A stretch of 64,000 bases of DNA from Bimastos eiseni (GCA_959347315.1 OY365806.1:50204842-50268841); one strand, 5' to 3'; positions 23,432 to 36,520 are shown, numbered from the stretch's first letter. Translations and numbers: made by a program. Notes: a model not told the origin generated them from the letters alone.

Positions 23432-23556
23432 GATGAATTAGAAGAATTTGCTTTTGAAAATAGTCAGAAAGATATCTCGGGGCACTGTCTTACTGGGCTT
23501 TGGAAACTAGAAAGAGGATCTTATAGTGGATACGTACAGTGACAGGAAGCTAGTTG

Positions 23557-23822
23557 GGGAGGGGTATAGAGTAGTGGTGGACACAATGGGACGCAGCACT
23601 GAGGAGCCGAGTTCAAGACCCGTATCCCCCTAAGGTTGACCTCTTAATTTCTTTTGCTATTCGGTGTTGTTTATTAAAAATGAGATGTATAGCGTAATGG
23701 GCGCCCTGCGTGGCTGGCAACGGTTAAATTTGACTCCTGCAATAACTTGTCATCATTCTTTCATACTGTACTTGTAATCATGCTGCGGTTGGTCAGTTTT
23801 AAATCAAACGAAGATTATTATT
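23557..23822 (+). mobile_element. tRNA-derived SINE, family 2, copy B
   Basis: A tRNA-like head with a B box around gagttcaagaccc (near 23610), then ctaaggttgacc, gtaatgggcgccctgcgtgg, acttgtcatcattc and tgtaatcatgctgcggt, matching copy A at 18920-19176 over most of its length. The end is AT-rich. Confidence 0.75.
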
Positions 23823-24063
23823 TAAGACTTCAAGCATATATATTTGGAGATATGCAGTGTTATGCACAAAGTAAGGGAATCAGATATGAGCCTGCTGAAG
23901 CATTTAAAACTGATTGAAGGGGAGAAACGTGCTATTTTGTGTGTGTACGTGATTGTGTGTGTGTGTGTGTGAGTCTGTGTGTGTGTGTGTGTGTGTGTGT
24001 TTGTATGTGAATGAATATATGTCTGTATGAATGGATATTTGTGTATGTTTTTGTGTGACTGTT

Positions 24064-24097
<34 letters not shown>

Positions 24098-24559
24098 CAT
24101 ATATATATCTATATATATATGCTTGTAATGGCACCTTTTTAGAGAACCTTTCAGAATCTGATCAGGTCTGTTGTGGTCGCAATATGAATTATGTATCTGG
24201 TGTGACCGATTTATGATGTAGCAATTGGTCGACTGGAAAGCGAGGCTGACTCCTGCCTCCAGCTACAGAGGAGGCATTTGCAGCCACAGTTGCAGTTGCA
24301 GATGCTAGTTCCATGTTTATCTCTAGCAGAGGCGGTGGCATAACGAGGGCTTCAGAAGTCTCTTCCCCCTTTAGCCACCAGTAAGTGACCAATATGATTT
24401 CGGCAAATTGTTGAGTCCTATTTGCGGTGGTCCTTATTTAGTTATCTAGTACTGTGTGCTAAGAGGAGACACTTTGTGTTGCTTGATTGCTCTTAAACAA
24501 ATATGCTGTGTGGATGACAAACTTTGGGTTGTCTGCAGCAAGGAAACGTGTGTAATTTC
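23823..24559. other. Microsatellites, no gene
   Basis: (GT)n at 23939-24001 and an AT/AC run at 24063-24121. The frames here are repeat artefacts or lack any domain. Confidence 0.6.
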
Positions 24560-24700
24560 CAATAAATGACGACATGATGTGCAACTCTGAACAGATTGAT
24601 CACACAATCTTGTCTCTGTCACCTAGGAGTAGAATTTGGACCTACAAGTCTTCCATTGTCCTTTGGGATAAGGACTCCACAACTGGCCTAAAAGCATGAA
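24560..24700 (-). mobile_element. Possible decayed tRNA-like SINE
   Basis: On the minus strand, gccagttgtggagtccttat resembles an A-box region and gtaggtccaaattctac resembles a damaged B box at normal distance. No tail or matching body was found, so this is tentative. Confidence 0.3.
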
Positions 24701-25574
24701 ATGAACACCTTCCCTACTGTGCGTCATGGGGCACATTTAAATTCATTGGCCGAGTAATTCAACAGCAGACACTCATGAATTTAGATTAATCATACTGTTG
24801 TCAGAACACATTCTATGTTGCCTGTTGCCAGACATGAATGACTTTAAATCAGTGCTTTTTTTCTAGAAATGGATGTGCCAAAATCACATCGATCTATATT
24901 GTCAAAAAAATTATGTTAAAATTAGCTACCAAAAAATAAAGTTTATAGAACAGAATCTATACACTTACGTACAAATTTAGAATGTAAAAAATTGAAATTA
25001 GACTGTTTTATATCAAATTCCAGATTCTTTGCCAATTTTCGTCACAATAAACCACTAGTATAAATAAATTTTTTTGAACTTTATTTTCAAAAAAGAAATA
25101 ATATTTATTAATTTACAACACGATAGCAGGAAACGATTTTAATTGCGTAATATTTACTGTTGGCGCATTTTTTATAATAGGGCTTAACACAGAGGAGGTG
25201 CAGGGTTCATTTTTACTTGCTTAGAAATTATAGGTTTGAACATAACTGTCCAGTCAGTCATAAATAAAAGCCAAAAATAAAACCTATTGTTTAAAAATTA
25301 TTTGTTAGCATCATTGAACACAAATGTGTGGCACAACTAAAATTTTTATTTTTTAGTAATTGAATAGATGTAATCTATAAAAAGCAATAAAAGGCATTGC
25401 CGTGAACCATACATGCAGACTTCTTAATTTTAATCCAATTGTTATTACATACTTCTTAATGCCTGCTCAGGTCCTCTTAAAGATGATTCTCCCTATCTTA
25501 TTATCTGATCACTAAGAAGACAAATAATGCTCAATGATCTAATTGCTAATGCATTGGGCTTGTAAATCATTCAT
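24701..25574. other. AT-rich DNA, no gene
   Basis: Long A- and T-rich stretches with many stops on all frames. Nothing recognisable. Confidence 0.5.
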
Positions 25575-25750
25575 TTGGGAATTGATATAGCGCCCCATAC
25601 GGGACCAACTGAGAGTCATGCATGACATCAATGAACCCCTTCAAAATATTTTGAAATTTGGTAAGGAACATTTCTCTAAGGGGAAGCCGTTCCACTTCCA
25701 GACCACTGGGCCAACCAGAGAAAGACTCGATTCTGATTAGTTGCAGTATG
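25575..25750 (-). pseudogene. LINE ORF2 C-terminal remnant, antisense
   Basis: The minus strand reads ESSLSLVGPVVWKWNGFPLR, then FLTKFQNILKGF and finally PYGALYQFPNE. The order (VGP.VWN.LP..R...FK..LK...GALY.F) is the tail of a CR1/L2-type LINE protein. The nucleotide text ggcgctatatcaattcc is the shared 3' tail motif. The reading frame is short and upstream sequence is not recognisable as RT. Confidence 0.7.
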
Positions 25751-27183
25751 AGTGTATGGTTATTATGGTTTCAAGGTAACCTTTTTTCACAGAGCTTGTG
25801 ATCACAGTGACGTCCTTTGATAACCCATGTGGAACAACAAAGTTCTCCTTGATAAGGCCCAGTTGGCTTTGCCATATCAGGACAGATGCCCTATATACTC
25901 AATGCACTGGTGGATAGGGAGCCAATGGAGGCCTTCTAGCATATAGGACAAGATTCGATACAGACACGCCATTCGGTTAGATGTAAAGTACAAATAGCAA
26001 TTGTAAGTTTGAGCTTAAGTTGTGGATTCCAGTCCAGAAGTATTTCATGATAAAATGAATAAGGGTGACCGAGTAGTGAGGTATCAAGGGTTTTGGACAG
26101 TGGTATCCACATGGCAACTTCGAATGGAAAACAACCTGTGCCACATTCTGTGCAAGTGTGCTAATATGGATTAGCCATTAAACCGTGCCTTCAACAAATA
26201 GCTTATTGTGTGAACAGAGGGACCTTCTCTTCCTCCTCCTCCTCCTTCTCCTCCTCCTCCTTCTCCTTCTCCTCCCACTGACTGTCGCTGACTGTTTGCT
26301 GTGGGCGATGCCACAATTGCAATTGATTGCAGCCGGGTCTTGCGCCTCAGCGTTTGGCAGAGGCCGACGGGGGGGGGGGTTTGAGGGGATGGGATTTGTC
26401 ACCAGGGAAAGGGGAGGTGGTGGCCACTGGGAAGCAGGAGTCGAAATTGTGGGAGCATTTCTATGCATGAAAAGTCAAGACCACCCCCACCGCCGACATT
26501 TGCATGGCCGCAAATGTTTTATAAATCAAAGTGGAACATCGAAAGTGAATTGGCTAATAGACCATGGGATCCGTAGACGACCGACCGACCGACTGACGGC
26601 CCCTTGTTTTCTTAGGAGGGTAGCGAACAGTCGTCCGCCAACACACATCGGAACCGTAGGCCTGCCGCGCGCAACATCGTCGTCGCAAGCAACATATCTT
26701 TGACACAATGCATTTAAATGCATTGGGTTGAGAGAAGGTCAGAGAGAGAGAGAGAGGAGGGGAGGGGATGGACGGACGGACTGAGAGAGGGAGGGACAAA
26801 CAGACAGACAGAGAGGGAGACAGACAGACAGATTACCCCGTGGTTAAAACTCTATCCTATTGAAAATTAATAAATATAAAATGAATAACTACTTATTGCT
26901 GCATTGCCTTATTGGCTTATCCGTCTCTACAGTCAGAAGCAATACCGTTTGGGAGACCATCTTTCAGTTGGTCTTTTCCGTGCTCCAACTGGTTCAGGCT
27001 ATCTCCCAAGACAGAAAATTTTCCTCAATCACTTTGCCCCAGCCAATAGGTTTAAGAGTTCATTATTTTCTGTCTTTACTCATTTCTATCCTTTCTTTGC
27101 TTTCAACTCTTTTGCTGACATTTGGATGTTAATTAGTAAGTGAGAAGTTAAGGTTATGCTTGATGTGCGCTTTTTTGTCATTA
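25751..27183. other. Unassigned DNA with simple repeats
   Basis: (CTC/CTT)n at 26231-26276 and GA plus GACA runs at about 26741-26833. At 26890-27140 two overlapping plus frames (90 and 79 codons) vaguely recall a LINE C-terminus (NRFKSSLF), but this is too weak to call. The frame at 26185-26703 starts in the CTC repeat and shows no domain. Confidence 0.4.
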
Positions 27184-28639
27184 CAGTGGGGCTCAATAAA
27201 AAACTGCCTCACCAGACTAAAGGTCATTTCTTCACAACCAATTTAGATTTTTCTACCTGCATTTGCAAGATTGCACAAGAAGGCTTTTTATCAATCCCTG
27301 AAATTTTCACTGAAAATTTTTCAATGCATCAAAAATGACAGAATTTTTGGTATTGAGAGAAGGTCAGAGAGAGAGAGAGTTATGCTATGCAAAATTTTCT
27401 GTAAAATGGACAGTCACTTGTAAATTTTAATGTCAATTATCATCTCCCTTCATCACGGTTTCGAATTATTTGTTTACAGTTTATCTTAAGTTAAGCATGT
27501 TCGAAGTGTTCCCCACTCATCTGAAACGAAGCTTTAACGTGAGCTCTAATTCTTGTTGTGAAGCTCAGTATGGCCTTGCTGATTGAGTTACCAAAGAACT
27601 GAACACTCGTCGATCCTCTGTTCATCGAATTTCAGCACTTGTGAATAAGTTGGTGCCCTGTGCTTGGTTTTCTCATGGGACTTTAGTAGTTTGGAGATTA
27701 CGATTATGATTACGAATTGTGAAATGTGATCGTCTTCTGTCTGCATTTCATTTTTTTATGCAAAAAACTTTTCCTGAACCCAGTGGTTAAATTTCAGAAC
27801 AGTTGTGTTTGGTTTTCCGGCAAACGCATGATTTCCAAGAGAGTCATCTGGTAGTTGAGGGTTGAGAGAGAGGGAAGAAGCACATGATGGTTTCTGCTGT
27901 AGTGTTTTACAGAGCTAGGGCAAAACTGTGCTTTAACCCAGATAAGGCCAAAGTAAGCATTAAACTTTGCTTTGAAACTCTGTTGTCCAGACCTGTGAAA
28001 ACTGCAAGTCTGTTCTACCATCTCCTTTCATTTACCAGAAGAATCGTGCGCCTGCTTATACTGCAATGGTTGCTCAAGACATTATTTCCACCAACTGCAT
28101 TGAATTCATTGGCAAAGAGGGTTGGCTACCAAACCTGCCAGACCTTAACCCTCTTGATTATCACGTCATGGGAGCTATGCTTGACCTCTACATGACAAGG
28201 CAAGACAAATTGAAAAGAGTCATGCAGTTAATTTTTCATTATAAATTTGGGATCAGCTGCCAAAGGCTTCAATAAACATGGCTTTGCCGAGCTTCACGAA
28301 AAGACTGAGTTTGTGTGAAAGCTGGGTGGACAATTCAAACCTGCTTTAAGATAAACTGTTTAACAGATTTCTATCATTAACCATATTGAAAGGTGATGCT
28401 TTTTGACATTGATCACTGTAAGTAACTGTCCATTGTTCATTGTAAATTCGAAAATACAGAATTGAATAGTGAAACAGCTGTAATTTTGAAGCATGGAAAT
28501 ATATAATAGAAATTTTCAGGAATTATTGAAATATCTGTCACCCACCTTAAATCCTACCAGCATTTTTGGTAGAAACATTTCAATTGGCTGTGGAGAAATG
28601 GCATTTAATCTGGTGTAAGATTTGGTATTGAGTGTCTTG
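27184..28639 (+). mobile_element. Tc1/mariner-family transposon, family B, copy 1
   Basis: A 1456-bp element between TA dinucleotides (27182-27183 and 28640-28641). The ends are inverted: cagtggggctcaataaaaa against the reverse complement caagacactcaataccaaat. Both ends share inner tracts around catttcttcacaaccaatt and cctgaaaattt. It carries a broken plus-strand transposase. Same family as 53326-54521 by protein and terminal sequence. Near 27353-27379 it holds a GA-rich stretch also present just outside the element at 26728. Confidence 0.85.
27550..28340 (+). pseudogene. Tc1/mariner transposase, frameshifted remnant
   Basis: Pieces appear in order: a helix-turn-helix remnant (ELNTRRSSVHRISALVNK), then after a gap a damaged catalytic core. 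The clear C-terminal half reads NRAPAYTAMVAQDIIS, then WLPNLPDLNPLDYHVMGAML, then a basic LKRVMQLIF region. The DLNPLDYHV.GAML motif is typical of IS630-Tc1-mariner transposases. Several stops and frame changes separate the pieces, and much of the middle is missing. Not functional. Confidence 0.8.
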
Positions 28640-28994
28640 TAGAAAGTGAGAAGTATCGAAGACTGACAGATTTAGGGGTGAATCATGCATGTGGCATGTC
28701 TCCATCTCAAATTTTCTTTGCGGCCTGAATACCTCAAACCAAGACTTCAACTTAGTACCATTTGTTTCTCCACAATTTTTACCCTCTATTAGTAAAACAC
28801 TTTCTTGTCAAAAACGTAAGATACTGAAAATAGACCTAACACCTGGAAAATTATGCGTGTAGAAATGCATGTTGCTTGGCCACCTGGTCTGCTGACATTG
28901 TTGGCAATTTATGAGTCAGTGTAGTCTCGCACGGAATAGAAACGGAATATGAAACAGGATGTCAGACTCTGCATTGGAATGCATGCAGTCAGTG
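28640..28994. other. No gene seen
   Basis: Ordinary AT-rich sequence to the right of the mariner copy. Confidence 0.45.
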
Positions 28995-29205
28995 CACATT
29001 TCAGAAATGCATTTCATAATGTTTGTCCTCATACATTTCAGAAATGCATTTCTAATGTTTGTCATCATACATTTTAGAATGCATTTTGTAATGTTTTTGA
29101 TCTTATAAATTTCAGAAAGCATTTTGTTAAGCTTGTCTTTCTGCATAATTCAGGGATCATTTCATTTTGTAATGCTTGTCTTGGATACTAATGTATCTTG
29201 GATAC
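28995..29205. repeat. Diverged tandem repeat of about 37 bp
   Basis: Five or so units of the form catttcagaaatgcatttyt followed by aatgtttgtcntcata, with unit lengths of 36-40 bases and increasing divergence to the right. The 76-codon minus-strand frame over it simply reads the repeat. Confidence 0.75.
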
Positions 29206-31439
29206 ACTAAAGCATTCAGTATTGTAACCTGATTACATTTATGAATGCATTTTGAAAATCTTCTCTTAACCTGAACACAACAACATTTAGTTGTAAAAAT
29301 TGCTGAGATGACATATACAATACATGTCTGGTAGCAATAGTCTGTGTATACTCGCTTTAAGTTACAGAATAATGTAAAGAGCTTTTGATTTATTGGCAAG
29401 TGGTTTTCTTTCATGCTTGAACTGTTCATTTGATTACTTTAATTGCTGAAGAAATTCAATGCCCTGTGAATGTGCACTATTAGCAAGTTACCACTGCGTT
29501 ATAATCAGGTGAGTCTACGGTTTTAAGCCTGGTTAATTGACAACTTTGTAAGGTTATTGGCAATGCATCTTAGGGATAAACTGTGAAATTGGTCTGTTTG
29601 GGCATCCCAATGGAATTTTTTGTGGGCACTCTGATCATTTTTACAAAAGGTTCTTGTAGGAATTTCTAGTTCAATGTAACTACTTTCAGCACACAATATA
29701 CTTTAGATTCTAATATTGGACATTTTAACTTTCAAATTGCTCACATTTCCGACATTTCATATAAATAATGTTGGCATTCGCTTTCACGTTATATGAAGGC
29801 GTGGCTAATTTAACATGCAAATCAGGAGCATTATTTATAAAACCATGGCATCGCTCTGAGAAATTACGATCACCTACTGAGCACTCTCAATCAGGTAGAG
29901 CTACACAATAAGAATTTACTTGGCATATAAGATATTCATTTCGTCAACATATAAATATGGGTACATTGATACTTCAATGATCATACAATACATCATGCAT
30001 TCAATACGTACAAAAAGATAATTTATAATACAATGTCATACATACATACGGATATACATACACTATATATATATGCACACCTACATATGTGTACATAAAT
30101 ACAGATCTGCATACATTCATTTATAAAATAAATACATGCAGGCATACTAACAGAAACTGCATGTGTATATTCGTGCACACACACATACACACACACATCA
30201 TTTGAGTTTGAGCAACATGTTGTGTCAGTTGTGGCCTGAGGCTGTTGTTGGTTATCCAATCATCTGCTGTAGTAACCACTGCTTGAGTATTAAAGATGCC
30301 TCGAATTCACAGTCATTTTGCTTATGTTGGAGGAGGAGGAGGAGGAGGAGGAGGAGGAGGAGGAGAGGATTAATATTGTGCACACGTAAGAGAGTGTAGG
30401 CTTCCTTCGACTGTACTCTGTTAGGTACCTGAGAATGATGATGATGATGACGATGACGACGAAGACGACGACGACGATTATACTATACAAACAGAACGAC
30501 AGAGGTGGGCAGAGAGTCAGACAGATAGACACTAACAAATGCTAACTTGCAGTGTGATAGACAGACGTGCTGGCAGATGGGTTGGTAGGAGACTGACAGT
30601 CAAGCAGACAGGGAGCAGAACACAGATTGAGAGGCAGAAAGACAAATATTGATGGGTACAGAGAGATCGAAATCTGTAGACAGGAGAAGGAGTGTTTTCA
30701 CAGGCACACAGAGGCAGAATCCTAGAGGAACAAAAAAATAAAGATTGTGTGCCAGTGAGAAAAACTGGTACAAGACAGCCAGATAGCTAGACAAGTAGAC
30801 AGACAGACAGACATATTTACATACAGATTTACGCATACATTCAAATGGGCAAAACCTATAGAGAGGCAAGAGTGACGGAATGCATGGAAAACAACAATAC
30901 AGACAATGTCTGTGTATGTCTCTGTGTGCATGTGTGTGTAAGTGCGTAAGTAGGTGCGTGTGTGTGTGTGTGTGTGTGTGAGTAGGTGTGTGTGTAGTAT
31001 TGTCATTCATTCACTACTGGCAACAGAAGATGTCCTAGTGGAAACTGGAAAGCTATCAAAATGATGGCATCATTTGTACTAATAGCCACTGTCAGCAGCA
31101 GCTGGTGCCACTCCAAGGCTCTCCATTGAACAGCATCTGGATATATATAGATATATATATATATACAATTGCACAGCAATTATATATATATACTTATGCA
31201 TATGATCATATATACAAACACACACATATCTATATATATGATTATATATATACCCAAATCGACCACATCTCCAGCTGTATGTGGATGTCCTTCACTGACG
31301 CCCCTCAGGTAACGAATAGAGGGTAGGATTGCTGCCTTAGTCTTGCGATGCCTGCTGTATACTTGGTCGAGCTCTGTAGTCCCACCCTAAGTTTTAGGGG
31401 CTTGCACTTCCTCATCTCGGTGGAATATATATGGTCCTC
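29206..31439. other. Microsatellite-rich DNA, no gene
   Basis: Holds (AGG)n at 30329-30366, GAT/GAC runs at about 30434-30478, degenerate CAGA repeats at about 30480-30850, (TG)n at about 30908-30997 and an AT-rich run at about 31142-31255. The remaining frames are repeat by-products. Confidence 0.55.
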
Positions 31440-31680
31440 AATGTTCCTCTTGCTTGCACCTCCACCAGGCAGAGCCGTGCCTTCTCGATGATGGGGCCTA
31501 GATTTGGAACGGCCTCATTTTGACGCTCCACTCTCTTCCTGTGACCTCTTCTTAGGCATTCTTCTCCAAGCTCCCTCTTCCTAAGAATGTTATTAAGGGC
31601 GGTATTGGTGTTGGAAGTGCCTCTGAGTTGTCCTCTTGAAGAGGCGCTATATAAATTCTCGTAATAAACGAATGAATGAA
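31440..31680 (+). pseudogene. LINE ORF2 C-terminus and 3' tail
   Basis: The plus strand reads RAFSMMGPRFGTASF, a stop, then LRHSSPSSLFLRMLL and finally CPLEEALYKFS. This is the RAFS..GP..WN to GALYKF layout of CR1/L2-type LINE ends. It terminates in gaagaggcgctatataaatt and an aatgaatgaa microsatellite, the probable 3' terminus. Stops in the frame show decay. Confidence 0.75.
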
Positions 31681-31760
31681 CATATATTCACACATTTATA
31701 TGTACACATACATGATTTTATAAGTACATATATATGACATGTAATGTATACAATATACAC

Positions 31761-31821
<61 letters not shown>

Positions 31822-34233
31822 CCATTCCAATATAAAGCAGAAAACAACTTGAAAACAATTAAATATGACAATTTTTTCTCTTGAGACATTGGCAACTTAG
31901 TCTGAGCGACTGTCAATCAAGCAGATGAAATTTTTCTGGTACAGAATCATGCTTAGGAACTGTTTTCTTCACATGCAATTGTAGTTAAGTCGGTATGCAT
32001 CGACTGTGCTTTGTGGATGGCAGGATCTAGAGGAAAAGAAGAGGACTGGCTTGGCTTTCTGCCTTCGTATGCGGGAGCAATACCATCAATATTTCAGACA
32101 AATATCTTAATGACAGTAAGCGTTAGGCTGACTATAAGCAGCCGTAGTCGATCGTTGAAGCGATGCTTGTCTTTTGTATCTAATTACTGAGGTTATATTG
32201 CACTGGGTGCAGTCAGAGTAACGATTCTGTTTGACAAGTTGTTTACACACCCTTGTCACTGTCAGGAAGTGGTTGGGTGTCTATCAGGAAGGGTTGGGGG
32301 TTTGGTGACAGCGGATGTTGGCTACCTAGTAGAAGTTAAGTTTATGCATGGTACCCCTCCCATATCAGGAACAGCTGGATTTGTCCATTGCCGGACAAAG
32401 GGCAGATAACGTGTCCTATGCCAAACATCACAATAAACATGTGGAATAACGACGTCTTAATTTATGGTGTCTGAATCTATCTGGAAAGGTTTAAAAATAT
32501 GTAAAAATTTATACACGCTTCAGCAGATCAAATTATAATATGAAATGTTACACAAGTTTGCGCCAATGACTTGTCCAGGGTCATTACGTGGTATCAGCCT
32601 AACATGTACACGTTGGTGTGAGCCAAAGGTCCATGTGCCGGCAACGGATTTGCATCTCGAGTGTTGAACCTTTTGGATCAGATCCAGACATGACCCCTGC
32701 CATGCATGACCCCAGTAGTCCATAGACAGGACACATCAAAGCTCAACTTGTGTTGATCCACATTCTACAGACTTTGATCAGATGGAGAGCTGAGTTGGCG
32801 CAGTCACCTCACCAGTGATGTGTATATAAATACTGATATAAGTCAGAACGCCTCCACTGTTTGGACTTTTAGAGTGCCAGTCCCAAGCCTGGAGAAAGGA
32901 GGAGGGTGACACCAAATCATCTTCGATATGGAACGGTGTCATTAAAAATCAGCAACAAGTCACTGTCGTGGGAAGATTAGGCTACGGATAGGGGTGGGAC
33001 ACCCACCGCGCTCTGATTAAAACCCAAGGTAATCGAAGTGACTAACACTTCATTCTCATACCTTTCGGGTTACCCTAGGGGATCCCTCCATTTCCCCCTT
33101 TGATCAGTCAGTCAATTACTCAGTATCTCTGTCTGTATGTCTTTCAGTGCACGTGTGTCTGTGTGGCTGTATTTGTCTGATTATGGATGCCTCCCTAAAA
33201 TCCATCCATATGCTTGTTTTGCTTACAGATGCTTGTATGCGTTTGTCCCTGTCTGTCTGCGTTTGTTTCTGTCTGTACGCATTTGTCTATGTCTGTGTGC
33301 GTTTGTCTCTGTCTGTCTGTCGTTGAGATACTAGAATCCGGAAACTGCATTGCCTCTCCAATTTCCTGCGCTCTTTATGTTTCGTAATCAGACTTTTTCG
33401 GAATTTCCTTCCTCCGAAGAAGTCGCTGCGTTTGACTTTATCCAACGTTGGACCCTCGCTGCAGATAACTCGAGCATTGCGCCCTCAGTTGTCCGTCGCT
33501 CTGCAGGGAGGTAGCGCTCTGATTTCCAGTGGTTGCCGCCGCTAGGGGGAGTGGCAGAGGTCCGGAGCAGTGATTTAGTCCCGAGACACATCAAAATAAA
33601 TAGAAGACCGGGGCAGAGAGGCTTGATATTAGATACGAAACGCCAAGGAAATGCTCGGCCATCTTGCAAGAATCGTATATATTATGATGGCTGTTGTCAA
33701 GGGGAAAGGGAGAACGGCTGCTGGCTCACGTCCCACTTTCAGATTTCGACTGGCATTTCTGATTGTGTCCAATATGTTTTGCGTTGTTTTAGAGACAAAC
33801 AGAGACACAGACAGACGGCGACAGACGGAGACATATAAGCAAGAAGTGAGAGAAGGGTACTCACTTAGAGGCTTGCTCAAAGCAACAAAGCGACAGAGTA
33901 GGAGAGACAGAGAGCAGTTGAGAGAAGCGGAGACAGAGAAGGCGGAATAATGTGGAGCTTGTGAGAGGATGAAAAGAAGACTGGGAGAGACATTAATTGA
34001 GAGGCAGGTGCAGAGAACAAGAAAGGTCAAATTAAGCAAACAGAGAAACTTCTAGACAAACAGACAGAAACACATGCCGACGAAGCAGCTTACGATGACT
34101 AACTTGGTGACAATTCACAGTATGGTCACGGCTCACGACACTGTGAACTGACCTCATAATTTCAGTTACCTAGGCGCAACTGATGGTGCAATTTCGCCCT
34201 GGCTACTACGATATTGGACCAGAAATTAACCCC
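31681..34233. other. Unassigned DNA with simple repeats
   Basis: (ACAT)n passing into (AT)n at 31759-31818; TCTG-rich stretch at about 33120-33325; GACAGA-rich stretch at about 33790-34075. The frame at 33533-33838 (101 codons, with a CKNRIYYDGCC segment) and its antisense partner at 33388-33669 are the most gene-like text here, in GC-richer sequence, but I recognise no family. Confidence 0.4.
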
Positions 34234-35010
34234 TCATGTTGGGATGCAATTCCCTTCATTTTGGGATGCAATTCTCCTAATTTTGGGATGCAATTCTCCT
34301 CATGTTGGGATGCAATTCCCTCATGTTGGGATGCAATTCCCCTCATTTTGGGATGCAATTCCCCTCATTTTGGGATGCAATTCTCCTCATGTTGGGATGC
34401 AATTCCCCTCATGTTGGGATGCAATTCTCCTCATGTTGGGATGCAATTCCCTCATGTTGGGATGCAATTCCCCTCATGTTGGGATGCAATTCCCGCATGT
34501 TGAGACGTAATTTCCTCATGTTGGGATGCAATTCCCCTCATGTTGGGATGCAATTGGGATGTTGGGATGCAATTCCCCTCATGTTGGAATGCAATTCTCC
34601 TCATGTTGGGATGCAATTCCCTCATGTTGGGACGTAATTCCCGCATGTTGAGACGTAATTTCCTCATGTTGGGATGCAATTCCCCTCATGTTGGGATGCA
34701 ATTGGGATGTTGGGATGCAATTCCCCTCATGTTGGAATGCAATTCTCCTCATGTTGGAATGCAATTCCGCTCATGTTGGGACATACTTCCCCTCATGTTG
34801 GGATGCAATTCCCCTCATGTTGGGACATACTTCCCCTCATGTTGGGATGCAATTCCCCTCATGTTGGGACATACTTCCCCTCATGTTGGGATGCAATTCC
34901 CCTCATGTTGGGACATACTTCCCCTCATGTTGGGATGCAATTCCCCTCATGTTGGGACATACTTCCCCTCATGTTGGGATGCAATTCCCCTCATGTTGGT
35001 ATGCAATTCA
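34234..35010 (+). repeat. 22-bp minisatellite with 21-bp and 44-bp variants
   Basis: About 35 copies of ttgggatgcaattcccctca plus tg. Some units are 21 bp (one C fewer), which rotates the reading frame and makes several overlapping frames of MLGCNSPHVGMQF type. From about 34775 to 34985 normal units alternate with a gacatacttcccctcatg variant, giving a 44-bp dimer repeat. A segment around 34500-34570 recurs at about 34650-34720. No gene. Confidence 0.95.
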
Positions 35011-36520
35011 CCTGAATGAGCAGATTGTTATTATTTATGTAATTATGGGAAGTGGTTAACTATTCTTCTGGTTGTTGGGTTTTGGGAGTTTTATTCTAAG
35101 AGTTGTTGTGTTCAATGCTATGTGTATTGTATGATCGTTTAGGGGTTTATTTCTGAATTTTCAGCACAGAGATTAGGTTTAAAACTTTAAACCTTGTCAA
35201 AAGACAGAAGATCTTTCAATATTTATGTTCCGTTTGCAGTCTATGGCTATAGAATGAGTAGGCCTACACTGACTGCAGGTAGGGAGATGAGAAGGCAAGC
35301 GCCACTATAGCTGTCGTATTCATAGGGTTCAGGAAATCCAGTTTATGTCTTTGGCTGCCACTCAGTGTTAGCTTTAGAGGGGTGATCACTTCGTTTCTTC
35401 TCTTCATGGCATTGTTTTCTAGGGTTTGAATTAGAGGGAATTAGAAGGTGACATGCATGGGCAGATAATTTCACCTCCCAGCAACAAGTAAGTCTTCCTC
35501 ATCCCATCCCCACATGTTTTGTCTCCACTCCTATCCCCCCACTAGGGTCTCCTCTCAAACACCACTCTACACCTGCAGCATTACTTCACATTACCAGCAA
35601 AAAGTGTTCATCAATTGAAATGTTAGACCAGCTTTATAAGTCATAATGCTAGAAAGCTACATGTAGTTGTATTGCTGATTGAAATAATACACACACAAAC
35701 CTTATTATGTTATTGAAAGTTTACAATACTATACAGCTATATATAATACTTCACCCAATCATTCTTCATGACTGTGCAATTACCTAATAGTAAACCCATT
35801 AAACTGAAATTGTTGTCCCCATTAGGTCTACCTTAAGAGACGTCACTGTGCTGTCTAGTTCGAATATAATTTCAAATATGCATTTACTTCATGTAAGCAA
35901 ATCTTGTGAAGTTGTTGTGTTGACATTTTTTACACTTGCAGAATATTGTATTTAAGGTTGTGATGGGACAGTTTCATTATATGAATGCCTTCTGGAAGTC
36001 ATTCACCTTTTTGTCTGTACTGTGGGCATGAACAACAGCTTTTGACTGCCTTACTTCGGAGTTTAACTTGTCACGCTGATAACCTGAAGAGATAAAATAG
36101 ACGAATAAGTTGAATAGATGGTTTAAGTCGTTGATAAATGATGTTTCCGATGTAATCCTTCCCAACCCGATCATCTATCATCGCTTTTCGAAAGCGCAAA
36201 ATCGTTGCCCTTAGTTAGCCCAGCGAACGCACTCGGACAAGCTTTCAGCACTTTGAATATTCATCAAGAGTTCCATCATGCGCTGTTTTCGGTGCGAAGC
36301 AACTACCGTGATTTATTGATTGGTACTGCGCCGTGTCACGTGTTTGCAAGGCTCCAAACTCTTCGATCTGTTCAGATGGGATGCTTTAAAGAAATCTTTG
36401 TTCTGCCACTGATCCGATAACCCGTGCGGCGCATGTGGTGTCCATATCAGCTGCAATCAAGATATCTATTTCCTCTGAACGCTTTCTTCTCAACAGTAAT
36501 GCAGTCATTGTTCTGGATTG

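Noticed and set aside
26178..26703. Protein genes starting in poly-Leu or poly-Arg
   Set aside because: Poly-Leu and poly-Arg stretches are the CTC/GAG microsatellite; the rest has no domain.
26904..27143. LINE C-terminus (RFKSSLF)
   Set aside because: Only one weak motif, with no WNSLP or tail partner in order.
34183..35059. Met/Cys-rich tandem repeat proteins
   Set aside because: Overlapping frames arise from the 22-bp array with 21-bp units; no single frame has coding support.
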